DNA of 64,000 nt from Halosimplex pelagicum (GCF_013415905.1 NZ_CP058909.1:3534001-3598000), one strand, 5' to 3'. Shown: positions 31,306-39,778, counted from the stretch's first letter. Numbers and translations: made by a program. Notes: a model not told the origin generated them from the letters alone.

Positions 31306-34300
31306 TAGGATCGCCTCCGTTGAGCGAGGAGTACCCCTCCGACCGGCGCGATCGCGAGCGCCGCCGTCGATGGACCAGCTCCGAGGCCACCGAGCGGGAG
31401 GCCGCCGAGCTGGAGCCCGAGACTAAAGTCCGGGATCGCCGTCGCCACCTGATAGCTAATCTGGTTCCAAATCGACGGATCCGCGTTCCGCTCGATCTCG
31501 AGGGTCGCTTGATCGTCCGTGTGCGTCTTGATCGTCGACGAGCCCGCGCCGCGGATCACTTCCCCGAGAGTCGAGTCGTCCGGGAGCGGCTCTCCGTTCC
31601 GATATAGGAGCGTCCCGTCCCCGAGCCCGCCGAAATGAACCGTCGTCTCGACATGCTTGCCGATCGACTGTTCGGCCGCTCCCTTCGCGAGCCGGACCGA
31701 CACCGTCGAGTCCGGTGGGAGCGACAGCGCCGAGAGGTGTACGTCGAGCGCGTCCGGCGCCTCCGACTCGGCCGGGACCATCGCGACGACATCGATCGCT
31801 GTCCCACCCTCGGAGAGCTCGACACCGCCGTCCGTGAGTCCGTCCCCGACGACCGCCGTCGGCCCGAACGGAGTGGTCTCGACACGGACGCCCGGTTTCA
31901 TTTCAACCGAGCTCGAGCCCGCCTCGACGTACTGCGTGAGCGTGTGATTCGCCCCGTTGGGCGTACTAAACACCGACCGGACCGCGTACGCCCCGCTCCC
32001 GTTCGTGGTAAACTGGAGCGTCCGCGTTCCGTTGATCGTCGACGGGACCTCCGCGCCGTCCGGTCCGACTACCGAGACCGCCTCGAGGTCGATCGCAGGC
32101 GACGAGCTCGCCGGCTTGAGCGTCCCCGTCACCGTCTCCCGCGGACCGGGTCGGAGCGACGAGAACGCCACCGCGTCGAGCGCCGGCATGGTCCCGTCAT
32201 ACGTCGGATTTGGTAGCGAGATACGATCCCCGCCCGTCCCGTCCTCCGTCGCTACGTCGACGGAGAGAGCGGCGCCCGCCGCGTCACCGAGCGGGAGCTG
32301 ACGTATCTCGACCTCGTCGGCGAGTCCTGGTCTCGAGTTAATCGAGACGTACTCAGACCCCGGCGAGAGCGTCCGGACCGACCCGTTCGTATAGTGCGCC
32401 CGAACGAGGACATTCTCCGGCGAGAGGTCCGTGTCGAACGACTGTACCCATGAGACCGTCTCACCCGAGACCGTCGTCTCACCGTCACCGACATCGATCG
32501 TCTCCTCGAGTTGTGAGAGCGCCGTCTCGATCGACGTGACTCGCTCAACCAGCTCCGGATTCGTCGCGTCCGTCGCGTTGAGGTACAGATTGAGCGACTC
32601 GTTGAGTGCGTCCGCCGATGTCGTCGCGTTGCGTTCCCCGAGGAGTTGCTTTACCCGGTCCTCAAGGTTACTGTTCCGCTGAGAGAGATTCTCGAGGTCG
32701 CCGTACAGCTCCTCGAGGCGCTCGCGGTCGACCGACGTGAGATTGTTAAGCGCCGTCCGGTTCTCGAGCGCCGAAATATTCTCGAGGAGTTGGGTCGGGA
32801 GGTCCGCATACGAGAGATTCGACAGGAGCTCGTCTCGCCACTCGGACTTGTTTATCTGGTCCCCGACATCCGTGAATCCCGGCGCCGAGAGCTCGATCAC
32901 TTGCATCGAGACATCGCTCGAGGGCACGTCGACGATCCTCGGCGAGCTCGACATGTAGAACGTGCTTGTGTTGAGCCCGCTCGTTGCGTTTTGCGGGTCC
33001 GTCGCCCTGGTCGACCATTCCTCGACGGACTGGATCGCCTCGCGACGGGTCGGGGCGTCCGGGACGGTCGTCTCGCCGGTCGCCTCGTCGACGACCTCCC
33101 CCGGTTGGGTCCCGACCACCTGGACCGAGACCGTCTCGACGTTATTCGGGAGCTGGACGCTAAACGAGCCGTCTCCCTTCGAGACGGTCGTTTTCTGGAC
33201 CATCTTGTTATTCGCGAGTGCCTCCGCCTCGTCCTTCGCGGCCTCGGCGAGCTGGCCGCTATCGTCCTCCAGGTTCGGCGCGATTAGTTTCGAGGTCGAT
33301 GCCGTCGCCGCGTCCCCGAGCGAACCAACTTGGATCGGGTAGGCCGTCCCCGGCGATCCCTCAGGATACACCCGGTAGAATCCCGGATTGAGCGACGCCG
33401 TCGCGTAGTTCGCCGTCGTCGAGCCGAATCCGAGGACTCCACCCGAGGTTTGCTCCTCGGTCGTCTCGACGGTCGTCCTCGAGAGCGTGTCGTTCCCGGC
33501 GGAGACTTGCTCGATCACGATCTCCCCGTCATGCTGGAGTGTTCCGGGGAGTTGCTCGTCCCATGCGTTTTGTCCGCCGAGACCGCCGGTTTGAGTCGGG
33601 TCCCACTCAGTGAGGATTATCTCCTCGTCCGCCGGCACCTGGATCTGCGGGTTGGCGAGGTCGTCTCCGGTGAATATCCCGTCTCCGGAGACCGACTCCG
33701 TCGTTACCGCGACGTAATTCGCGTCCTCGCTCTCGAAGATGTCCGACACCGGCGCGAGCGTGTCGTCCCACGAGTCCGGAGCCGCCTCCAAGTAGCTCGA
33801 GAGGATGTCTCGCGCCTCTTGTTGCGGGTCCGGTGCGCTCTCAATGTCCGGGTGGGAGTAGTTCATCCCGAACACCTGGACCGTCTGCCCGGCGACGGGA
33901 TCGCCCGATTGAGAGACGACAGTCCCCGAGACGGCGTTTTCTGTGAGCGTAAAGTCGACGCTCGAGTCTGAAGACACACTTTTAGTCTTCGATTTTGAAA
34001 GGAATCCGCTCGCAGACGCCGTAACTGTGTAATCACCGCTTGGGACATTTGTCGAGTACGAACCACTCGAGTCCGTCGTCGTCGACGCCACAGTCTCGGA
34101 GCTATCCTCGACTATCACATCCGCATTATCGAGAGCGACTCCGTCCGAGTCGGTTACGGTGCCCGAAATCGTATTTCCCGGCGCACCCTCATTAATCGCT
34201 ATATTGTCCACAAAATACACATACGGGTCGACAGTATTCATATCAAACCTGTCGAAGTTATCCGAGTCAGATTCCATCAATACATCTTCACTACCAACGA

Positions 34301-35321
34301 CCTCACCACTTGCCGGATCATATATCGTCACGGTCATTTCACCCCCCCACGTGATGTTATGGTATGATATTTTATACCATTTGTCTTGTTGCGTGCTTGA
34401 TGCTATTGTGGTTCGTACACCTCTGTCCTGTGTATAGAATGAAATGGAACTGTCCGAGTTATACTCAATATCACCCATAGCATCCGAACCAGAGTCTAAT
34501 ATAGAGGTTGTGGTGAAGCTACTACCGGTGCTATTTATCTGTACATACCATGATATACTATCTGGTGATTTGTCTGATATATCATTTGTTATCCCGTGTC
34601 TTTCGAGAGTGTTACTTGTATCCTCCTTCGCCTTAAGTGCGTACGACCCCTCATATACGATTGAGCTTGTAATTTCACCAGCTGCATGCGTCCATTCGGA
34701 CAGGTCTCCGTCCTCGAAATCGTCCACCATTTCCGCACCCGCCGCAGATGCGGGATTGCTCGCGAGCGAGATTAAGCCGATACCGTAGGCTAACGGGGAC
34801 GTTACGACGAGGAGAGTGATCGCGACCGTCGCTCCCTGTTTGAGTCGGTAAGTCGGAACCGTCTCGACCAGCTCGAGACCGGTCGAGGTAACACGTTTTC
34901 TTGCACCCACCAATCCTAAGACCGCGACCGAGAGAGCGCCCGCGACGACTATCGTCGCGACCACCTCGACTCGAGTCGTCTCGGGGAATCCGACCGACGA
35001 GAGTCGCCACAGATTGATACACACGTCCGCGAGGCCGACTCCCGCGATCAACCACCCGCCCGCGAGTGCGACGCGCCGATCGACCTCCTCGAGGCGCCGG
35101 AGGATACCGAACGCCGCTCCGATCTCGAGCATTGCGACCGCCGCGGTCGCCGGATAGCCGAGCGCGTCGAACAGTCGCCGCGCAACTGGATTCAGCTCGA
35201 CCGTTCCCCACGAGAGGAGGTACGTGAGGAGGATCGCCGCGAGCGTTGTCGAGTGGGCCACCCACTCGGGAGTTTCGAGCCGGTACAACCGTCCGTTACC
35301 GTCCGTATGTGTGTCTCTCAT
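31305..35321 (-). CDS. Giant multi-domain surface protein (1338 residues), adhesin/receptor-binding candidate
   Basis: ATG 35321 (RDTHTDGNGRLYRLE) is chosen; the longer reading is arginine-rich shadow sequence. About five membrane helices fill residues 25-190. Residues about 197-380 are a laminin-G/concanavalin-like jelly-roll (VDDFEDGDLSEWTHAAG to YFVDNIAINEGAP). Residues about 381-470 hold carboxypeptidase-regulatory-like repeats (ISGTVTDSDGVALDNADVIV and VSGTVVSQSGDPVAGQTVQV). A coiled-coil region (about 860-960: RERLEELYGDLENLSQRNSNLEDRVKQLL) and beta-rich domains follow. A Gly-rich hydrophobic C-terminus (AALAIAPVGGVLLAQRRRS) is a membrane anchor ending in a basic stop-transfer. The stretch 34190-34690 is distinctly AT-rich compared with its flanks, suggesting domain replacement. 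Confidence 0.85.
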   Translation of the reverse strand: MRDTHTDGNGRLYRLETPEWVAHSTTLAAILLTYLLSWGTVELNPVARRLFDALGYPATAAVAMLEIGAAFGILRRLEEVDRRVALAGGWLIAGVGLADVCINLWRLSSVGFPETTRVEVVATIVVAGALSVAVLGLVGARKRVTSTGLELVETVPTYRLKQGATVAITLLVVTSPLAYGIGLISLASNPASAAGAEMVDDFEDGDLSEWTHAAGEITSSIVYEGSYALKAKEDTSNTLERHGITNDISDKSPDSISWYVQINSTGSSFTTTSILDSGSDAMGDIEYNSDSSISFYTQDRGVRTTIASSTQQDKWYKISYHNITWGGEMTVTIYDPASGEVVGSEDVLMESDSDNFDRFDMNTVDPYVYFVDNIAINEGAPGNTISGTVTDSDGVALDNADVIVEDSSETVASTTTDSSGSYSTNVPSGDYTVTASASGFLSKSKTKSVSSDSSVDFTLTENAVSGTVVSQSGDPVAGQTVQVFGMNYSHPDIESAPDPQQEARDILSSYLEAAPDSWDDTLAPVSDIFESEDANYVAVTTESVSGDGIFTGDDLANPQIQVPADEEIILTEWDPTQTGGLGGQNAWDEQLPGTLQHDGEIVIEQVSAGNDTLSRTTVETTEEQTSGGVLGFGSTTANYATASLNPGFYRVYPEGSPGTAYPIQVGSLGDAATASTSKLIAPNLEDDSGQLAEAAKDEAEALANNKMVQKTTVSKGDGSFSVQLPNNVETVSVQVVGTQPGEVVDEATGETTVPDAPTRREAIQSVEEWSTRATDPQNATSGLNTSTFYMSSSPRIVDVPSSDVSMQVIELSAPGFTDVGDQINKSEWRDELLSNLSYADLPTQLLENISALENRTALNNLTSVDRERLEELYGDLENLSQRNSNLEDRVKQLLGERNATTSADALNESLNLYLNATDATNPELVERVTSIETALSQLEETIDVGDGETTVSGETVSWVQSFDTDLSPENVLVRAHYTNGSVRTLSPGSEYVSINSRPGLADEVEIRQLPLGDAAGAALSVDVATEDGTGGDRISLPNPTYDGTMPALDAVAFSSLRPGPRETVTGTLKPASSSPAIDLEAVSVVGPDGAEVPSTINGTRTLQFTTNGSGAYAVRSVFSTPNGANHTLTQYVEAGSSSVEMKPGVRVETTPFGPTAVVGDGLTDGGVELSEGGTAIDVVAMVPAESEAPDALDVHLSALSLPPDSTVSVRLAKGAAEQSIGKHVETTVHFGGLGDGTLLYRNGEPLPDDSTLGEVIRGAGSSTIKTHTDDQATLEIERNADPSIWNQISYQVATAIPDFSLGLQLGGLPLGGLGAGPSTAALAIAPVGGVLLAQRRRS

Positions 35322-35359
35322 GGTATCGTACGTATCTCCGTACAAGCCGCTCTCGCCGC

Positions 35360-35893
35360 CTACAGCTCCGAGATAAGGACCGTCATGTTCGCCCGGTCGT
35401 CGACGCCGTTTCGCTTCCGCGCGAGCGCCTCGCCGCGGAGCTCGCGCCGCGTCTTGTCCGGGACTCTCCCAACCGCGTCGAGGACCTCGTCGACGACCTC
35501 GAGAAACTCCGGGATCGTCCGGTCCTCGAGGATCCCGCCGAAACACTGGTACCCGCACTCGGAACACGTCCACTTGAGCGCCGTCGCCGGCGTCACCGTC
35601 TTCCGCCCCTCACACTCGCGCGGGGCGTGTTCCTTGTCGGCGAGGATTACTCCGAGCGGCTCCTCGCCGACGCCGTCGTCGGGATCGTGGTCCTCGTAGC
35701 AATTCGGACACGTGCGCGTCGCGCCGTCGAGGAGGATCCCCATCGCGATCCACTCGTCTTTGTTCGACGAGCTCGCGGTCGCCCGGTCGTGGGTCGGTTC
35801 CGAGTCGTCGAGCGGTTCCCGGTCCGGATCGTACTCGCCACCTGCGCTCGAAAAGAAATTCGACCGCTGTGGCTGTTGCTCCGTCTGTGGCAT
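35360..35893 (-). CDS. Zinc-finger protein of element A
   Basis: 177 residues. Two CxxC pairs stand out: TCPNCYEDHDPDDG and WTCSECGYQCFGG, plus a single ECEG. The N-terminus is polar and low-complexity. A helical C-terminal region (IPEFLEVVDEVLDAVGRVPDKTRRELRGEALARKR) could bind DNA or a partner. It is the first gene of the leftward block, 38 nt before the giant surface-protein gene, so it may regulate or accompany that operon. No family recognised. Confidence 0.65.
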   Translation of the reverse strand: MPQTEQQPQRSNFFSSAGGEYDPDREPLDDSEPTHDRATASSSNKDEWIAMGILLDGATRTCPNCYEDHDPDDGVGEEPLGVILADKEHAPRECEGRKTVTPATALKWTCSECGYQCFGGILEDRTIPEFLEVVDEVLDAVGRVPDKTRRELRGEALARKRNGVDDRANMTVLISEL

Positions 35894-36057
35894 GGATAGA
35901 ATTGGCTGTCGTCCCCCCGGAGAGCGGCCGACGACCGCGAGGGTCGCCCGTTCCGAGCGACAGTCGACGACCGCCGACTCGGGTACTATCCTGGAGAGGA
36001 CCGCTCCGGGGAGTTACCAACTGGTTGAGGGTCCCTCCTCATTAGATAACCGGAGGG

Positions 36058-36663
36058 TTAGAGCGACACCTCGCGCATGGAGCCGATGATATTCGACTCC
36101 GTTGGGGCTACGAGGTACGGCTCGATCGCCTCGTAGGAGGACCAGCCGCCGAGTGCCATGACGATCCGCGGAGAGATACTCTCCTCGACCAGGAGGTAGT
36201 TCGCCCACGCCCGCCGGAGATCGTGCGAGCTCACACGCTCGTAATCGGGATCGCCCATTTCATCGGCCGCTGCCTCCGCCGCCCACTCGACCCAGTTTTG
36301 AACGGTGCGTTTCGACACGTCGACGAGCGGGGCGTCGCGAGCGATTCCCTCACTCTGGATGTACCGATTGATGAGGCTCTCGACCTCGATCGGGAGCCAC
36401 GTCTCCCGGTGCTTTCCCTCCTGGTACTCGCCGGTCGTGTCCTTCCCGCCGACCACCTCGAGCTCGTAGTGCCGGCCGTCACTCATTCGGGAGATATGCC
36501 GCGGCTCCACGTCGAGGACCTCGTGAGCCCGGAGTCCACAGTCGCCCATCAGCCTGATAGCGACCTCGCGCTCGAAGGACTCCGCGGCGCGGGGGAGCGC
36601 CCGGTACTCCTCGCGCGACATCCACACGTTCCACGATCCGTCTTTGTTCCGCTCGGTTCTCAT
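36058..36663 (-). CDS. Small tyrosine recombinase (catalytic domain only)
   Basis: 201 residues. The catalytic set is present: Arg45 (GLRAHEVL), His147-x-x-Arg150 (SSHDLRR), Trp174 in LGGWSSYEAI and nucleophile Tyr183 (EPYLVAP). Lacking the N-terminal core-binding domain, it resembles the short XerC/D-like integrases known from haloarchaeal plasmids and pleolipoviruses. It is encoded away from the attachment sites, so it may resolve multimers or invert/integrate DNA rather than serve as the integrase of this copy. A 165-nt upstream gap (36664-36828) contains the dyad at 36768. Confidence 0.85.
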   Translation of the reverse strand: MRTERNKDGSWNVWMSREEYRALPRAAESFEREVAIRLMGDCGLRAHEVLDVEPRHISRMSDGRHYELEVVGGKDTTGEYQEGKHRETWLPIEVESLINRYIQSEGIARDAPLVDVSKRTVQNWVEWAAEAAADEMGDPDYERVSSHDLRRAWANYLLVEESISPRIVMALGGWSSYEAIEPYLVAPTESNIIGSMREVSL

Positions 36664-36767
36664 TACACGTTTGTCTCGGGAAACGTGCAGTCATAATCTT
36701 AGCCGATGGGGTGACCGGCCTCGCGAAGCGTCGAGAATCGGCCGTTTCACCGCGAGCCCGCCCGTCG

Positions 36768-36797
36768 CGTTTCACACTTCTGTTCAAATGTGAAACG
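36768..36797. promoter_or_regulatory. 9-bp inverted repeat upstream of the small recombinase
   Basis: CGTTTCACA (36768-36776) and TGTGAAACG (36789-36797) are a perfect dyad with a 12-nt spacer, and a half-site CGTTTCAC recurs at 36743-36750. It lies upstream of the recombinase gene and downstream of the repeat-protein gene: an operator or, less likely, a terminator. Confidence 0.55.
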
Positions 36798-36828
36798 GAG
36801 AGTACGCGATAAAAATATAGTGTACACT

Positions 36829-37851
36829 CTATCCCTTTTTCATCTCGTCTTTGCTGACCAGATTGTTGGCCACTGTGAGTGTAAAAGCCGTTGCTGAAAG
36901 CGCTAAAGCCGTATTTCCGGTCAACTCGAAAAAGAGGGCAACCGCACATAGATTCATTACAATGTTGCGACCCCGTCGATTTAATTCGTCTGCACCAGTA
37001 CTTTCCAGAATCCGCTGGTAAACAAGTGGCGCCATTTCGAAACACAGATTGAACCAGTTGACGTAAGTCCAGTTGACTGAGCTATCTACATTATAAGAGC
37101 CAGATCTGTCCAAATTTGTGGCTAATTCGTCTTCGGAATCGTATGCAGAAATCGTATCAATACCCTCATAAAATTCATCTGGAAAGTCTACCAGTGGCCC
37201 AGTGACAGGCACTGCCATCATCTCCCCAAGGTTGGCGCTGATCTCTTTCATGTCGATCATGGGGTACGGGTTCGTCAGCTTCTCCATGCTCGCGGCAACT
37301 TTGAGAACAGCGTCATTGACCACCGGGTTCGTCAGCTTCTCCATGCTCGTGGCAACTTTGAGAACAGCGTCATTGACCACCGGGTTCGTCAGCTTCTCCA
37401 TGCTCGCAGCAGCCTCAAGAGCGGCGTTGTTGACCACAGGATTCGTCAGCTTCTCAATGCTCGCAGCAGCCTCAAAAGCGGCGCTATTGACGACCGGGTT
37501 TGTCAGTCTCTCTACGCTGGCGGCAGCCTCAAAAGCGGCGCTATTGACGACCGGGTTTGTCAGTCTCTCTACGCTGGCGGCAGCCTCAAGAGCGGCGCTA
37601 TTGACGACCGGGTTTGTCAGTCTCTCTACGCTGGCGGCAGCCTCAAGAGCGGCGCTATTAACGACCGGGTTTGTCAGCCTCTCTACGCTGGCGGCAGCCT
37701 CAAGAGCGGCGCTATTAACGACCGGGTTTGTCAGCCTCTCCATACTCGTAGCAGCTTCAAGAGCAGCGTTATTCGTCAACTTTTGAATGTCTTCAGCTGC
37801 TACTTCGTCCTCCGGTGGTGATGCCTCAGATTCACCATTCCCGTCATTCAT
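36829..37851 (-). CDS. Tandem-repeat protein with nine 19-residue helical repeats and a membrane-prone C-terminus
   Basis: 340 residues. After an acidic N-terminus (SEASPPEDEVAAEDIQKLT) come about nine repeats of NPVVNSAALEAAASVERLT, each a probable amphipathic helix broken by Asn-Pro. The C-terminal 140 residues begin NPYPMIDMKEISANLGEMM, pass through WTYVNWFNLCFEMAPLVYQ and end with one or two hydrophobic segments (NIVMNLCAVALFFELTG and ALALSATAFTLTVANNLV). The gene is AT-richer than its neighbours. It sits alone between the recombinase and Orc1/Cdc6 genes, a typical cargo position. No family recognised; a membrane-active effector or immunity/exclusion protein is one possibility. Confidence 0.75.
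   Translation of the reverse strand: MNDGNGESEASPPEDEVAAEDIQKLTNNAALEAATSMERLTNPVVNSAALEAAASVERLTNPVVNSAALEAAASVERLTNPVVNSAALEAAASVERLTNPVVNSAAFEAAASVERLTNPVVNSAAFEAAASIEKLTNPVVNNAALEAAASMEKLTNPVVNDAVLKVATSMEKLTNPVVNDAVLKVAASMEKLTNPYPMIDMKEISANLGEMMAVPVTGPLVDFPDEFYEGIDTISAYDSEDELATNLDRSGSYNVDSSVNWTYVNWFNLCFEMAPLVYQRILESTGADELNRRGRNIVMNLCAVALFFELTGNTALALSATAFTLTVANNLVSKDEMKKG
37270..37782. repeat. 57-bp tandem coding repeats (nine units)
   Basis: The units start at about 37270, 37327, 37384, 37441, 37498, 37555, 37612, 37669 and 37726, each 57 bp (19 codons). The units between 37498 and 37725 are nearly identical, a sign of recent duplication, while those near 37270 have diverged in parallel. 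Confidence 0.9.
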
Positions 37852-37953
37852 CCGTACAGATAGTTGCTAATTGACTAAGAAAACGCTTTCGCGTAGACTA
37901 CTTTCACTCCGGACGGCGGACAACTAAACGAGAGTATTCGGTAATCATCTGGT

Positions 37954-38949
37954 ATGATCACTGACGCGCGAGCCTTGAAACCGGAGTTCGTCCCGAGAGA
38001 CTTACACCACCGAGAGGGTCAAATCGATCACCTTTCGTCTGTCTTAGCCCCGCTCCAGTACGATACTGCGGAGAACGTTACTATCTTCGGGCCGAGTGGG
38101 AGCGGAAAGACGACGATCGCGAAGTACGTCGTTACCCAGCTCGAGCGCGAGACACTCGGGATCCGTTGGGGATACGTTGACGGTATGAGCGATAACACCA
38201 CCACTGCGGCACTTCACCGGCTCGTCCGCGAGGTAAACCTCGGCGCTGACCTCCGGCGGCGCGGGGAACCGACTGCGCTCGCGCTCGACCGCCTGCGTGA
38301 GTGCGACGACCAGGTCGTCGCGATCCTCGACGAGGTCTCCGTTCTGGAGGAGCGGCCGCTCGTCGCGCTCGCGAACCTACCGAACGTATCTCTCGTCGCG
38401 ATCACGATCGACGAGGAGGAGTGGCTGGATAGCCTCGGCCGCCCCGCGACCTCACGAATGCAGAGCGCCGCGACCGTCCGCCTGGAGAAGTACAGCCTCC
38501 AGGAGCTGATCGATATCCTCGACAGTCGGGTGAGTCACGGCCTCATCAAATCCCGCGTCGACGACGAGGCGGTTCGACGAGCGGCAGATATCGCGGCCGG
38601 CGACGCCCGGCGCGGGATTGCGCTCCTTCGACGCGCGGCCAAGCGCCTCGAGGAGACCGACGAGCGCCAGCTCACCGTCGAGACGATCGAGAATGTCGTC
38701 GGCGCTGCGGAGCGGGACATCCAACAGCGGCGTGTCCGCTCGCTCGGGACCCACCAGCGGCTCCTCTACAACATCATCGCCGACGCCGGGGAGATATCCG
38801 GGACCGAGCTCGCCGACGAGTACGAGCGCCGCTCCGTCGATCCGAAATCCGACCCGACGCGTCGTCGCTATCTCAAGAGCCTCCGACAGTACGGACTGAT
38901 CGAAGCGTCGGGTGAGGGTCGCGCCCGCCGTTACCGTTCAGTCACCTAA
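37954..38949 (+). CDS. Orc1/Cdc6-family replication initiator
   Basis: 331 residues. The AAA+ domain has Walker A GPSGSGKTT (46-54), Walker B VVAILDEVSVLEE and sensor-like IDEEEWLDSLGRPATSRM. The C-terminus is a winged helix (RLLYNIIADAGEISGTELADEYERR...RRRYLKSLRQYGLIEASGEGRARRYRSV). Such proteins bind origins and load MCM helicase. It is shorter than typical chromosomal Orc1/Cdc6 (about 400 residues), as expected for plasmid- or virus-encoded versions. Four TCCGTTCAT iterons follow directly, so element A probably replicates as an episome from this locus. It is divergent from the repeat-protein gene. Confidence 0.9.
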   Translation: MITDARALKPEFVPRDLHHREGQIDHLSSVLAPLQYDTAENVTIFGPSGSGKTTIAKYVVTQLERETLGIRWGYVDGMSDNTTTAALHRLVREVNLGADLRRRGEPTALALDRLRECDDQVVAILDEVSVLEERPLVALANLPNVSLVAITIDEEEWLDSLGRPATSRMQSAATVRLEKYSLQELIDILDSRVSHGLIKSRVDDEAVRRAADIAAGDARRGIALLRRAAKRLEETDERQLTVETIENVVGAAERDIQQRRVRSLGTHQRLLYNIIADAGEISGTELADEYERRSVDPKSDPTRRRYLKSLRQYGLIEASGEGRARRYRSVT

Positions 38950-38967
38950 TCGCCAGACTGCGCGGCT

Positions 38968-39075
38968 TCCGTTCATATCCGTTCATTATCCGTTCATCGG
39001 CCGTCTATTCTCTTTTCGAGCCCTCTCGTCAGGAATCTTCACCCCAAAACACCCCCTAAATCGATATCCGTTCAT
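38968..39075. repeat. TCCGTTCAT iterons, candidate origin of element A
   Basis: Four exact copies at 38968-38976, 38978-38986, 38989-38997 and 39067-39075. The first three are spaced 10-11 bp, about one helical turn. An AT-richer stretch (TCTATTCTCTTTTCG) lies between copies three and four. They sit just after the Orc1/Cdc6 gene and before a leaderless-looking small gene, so they could also be operators. Confidence 0.65.
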
Positions 39076-39119
39076 CCACCCGCCGTAGGCCTTTTCCTAC
39101 CAGTACCGTCGACCCGGCC

Positions 39120-39389
39120 ATGCTGCGAAGCAAACGGCCCGATCGTATCGAACACGAGAAGGTGAACGGTGAGACGGCGACGACTCGGTTCTATCTCTCC
39201 GATCCGGACTACGAGGCCCGCGTCGAAGTGAGCCGGTCCGAGTCCTGGGAGTTCGGTGTCGACGACGAGGGCGTCGCCGAGCTGGTCTCGACCACCGACT
39301 CCGTCGACGACCTGGCGGCGGAGGCCGAGCTACCGGACTGGCTCGTCGAAATGCTCTACGGGTTCGGACTGTCCGAGATAGAGCGATGA
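39120..39389 (+). CDS. Small conserved-looking protein of unknown function
   Basis: 89 residues from ATG 39120. Basic N-terminus (LRSKRPDRIEHEKVNGETATTRFYLSD) followed by acidic beta/alpha sequence ending PDWLVEMLYGFGLSEIER. A TATA-like CTTTTCCTACC lies about 25 nt upstream. It is separated from Orc1/Cdc6 by the iterons; a copy-control or replication accessory role is possible but there is no motif evidence. Confidence 0.6.
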   Translation: MLRSKRPDRIEHEKVNGETATTRFYLSDPDYEARVEVSRSESWEFGVDDEGVAELVSTTDSVDDLAAEAELPDWLVEMLYGFGLSEIER

Positions 39390-39448
39390 AGGCGCTGTCT
39401 GGGTCAGCCGGCCCCTCTTTGAGGCTCCGAGGATCTACTATGCGTAGG

Positions 39449-39730
39449 TCACTCAGAGTCTTCTCTCAGGTCTACATTCCCTTCGAGATAATTCAGGCCA
39501 CGATCGGTGATCCGGTACCAAGGACCGGCATCATACACGATCTCGATAAGGTCCGCCTCCTCAAGTTTTGGGAGTCGTCTCTTTATCGTGGAGTAAGAGA
39601 TATCGTAACCCTCCTCTTGGAGATTGATCTCGAGACCTCTCTTGTTGAGGGCGACTCCCGTCTCTGCCAGGTACTCCAGGATGATATCGTCTCGGCCGGT
39701 CATCCATGGAGCCCGGTTTCTGCGAACCAC
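39449..39730 (-). CDS. PhiH1-repressor-like winged-helix regulator
   Basis: 93 residues from GTG 39730 (MVRRNRAPWMTGRDDIILEYL), or 84 from ATG 39703. The W-M-T-x-x-D-D-x-I-L-E-Y-L opening, a helix-turn-helix (LNKRGLEINLQEEGYDISYSTIKRRLPKLEEADLI) and the wing VYDAGPWYRITDRGLNYL match the phiH1 repressor type common in haloarchaeal viruses. A TATA-like AATAATT at 39754-39760 fits a leaderless GTG start. Divergent from the integrase operon across an operator-rich gap, it is the likely switch keeping element A dormant. Confidence 0.8.
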   Translation of the reverse strand: MVRRNRAPWMTGRDDIILEYLAETGVALNKRGLEINLQEEGYDISYSTIKRRLPKLEEADLIEIVYDAGPWYRITDRGLNYLEGNVDLREDSE

Positions 39731-39778
39731 AGGCTATCACCAAGACGATACCGAATAATTCCCTCGGAAACGCTGACA

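Noticed and set aside
37270..37782. CRISPR-like tandem repeats
   Set aside because: Units are contiguous, 57 bp (19 codons) and in frame, with no unique spacers and no cas genes nearby; they are coding repeats.
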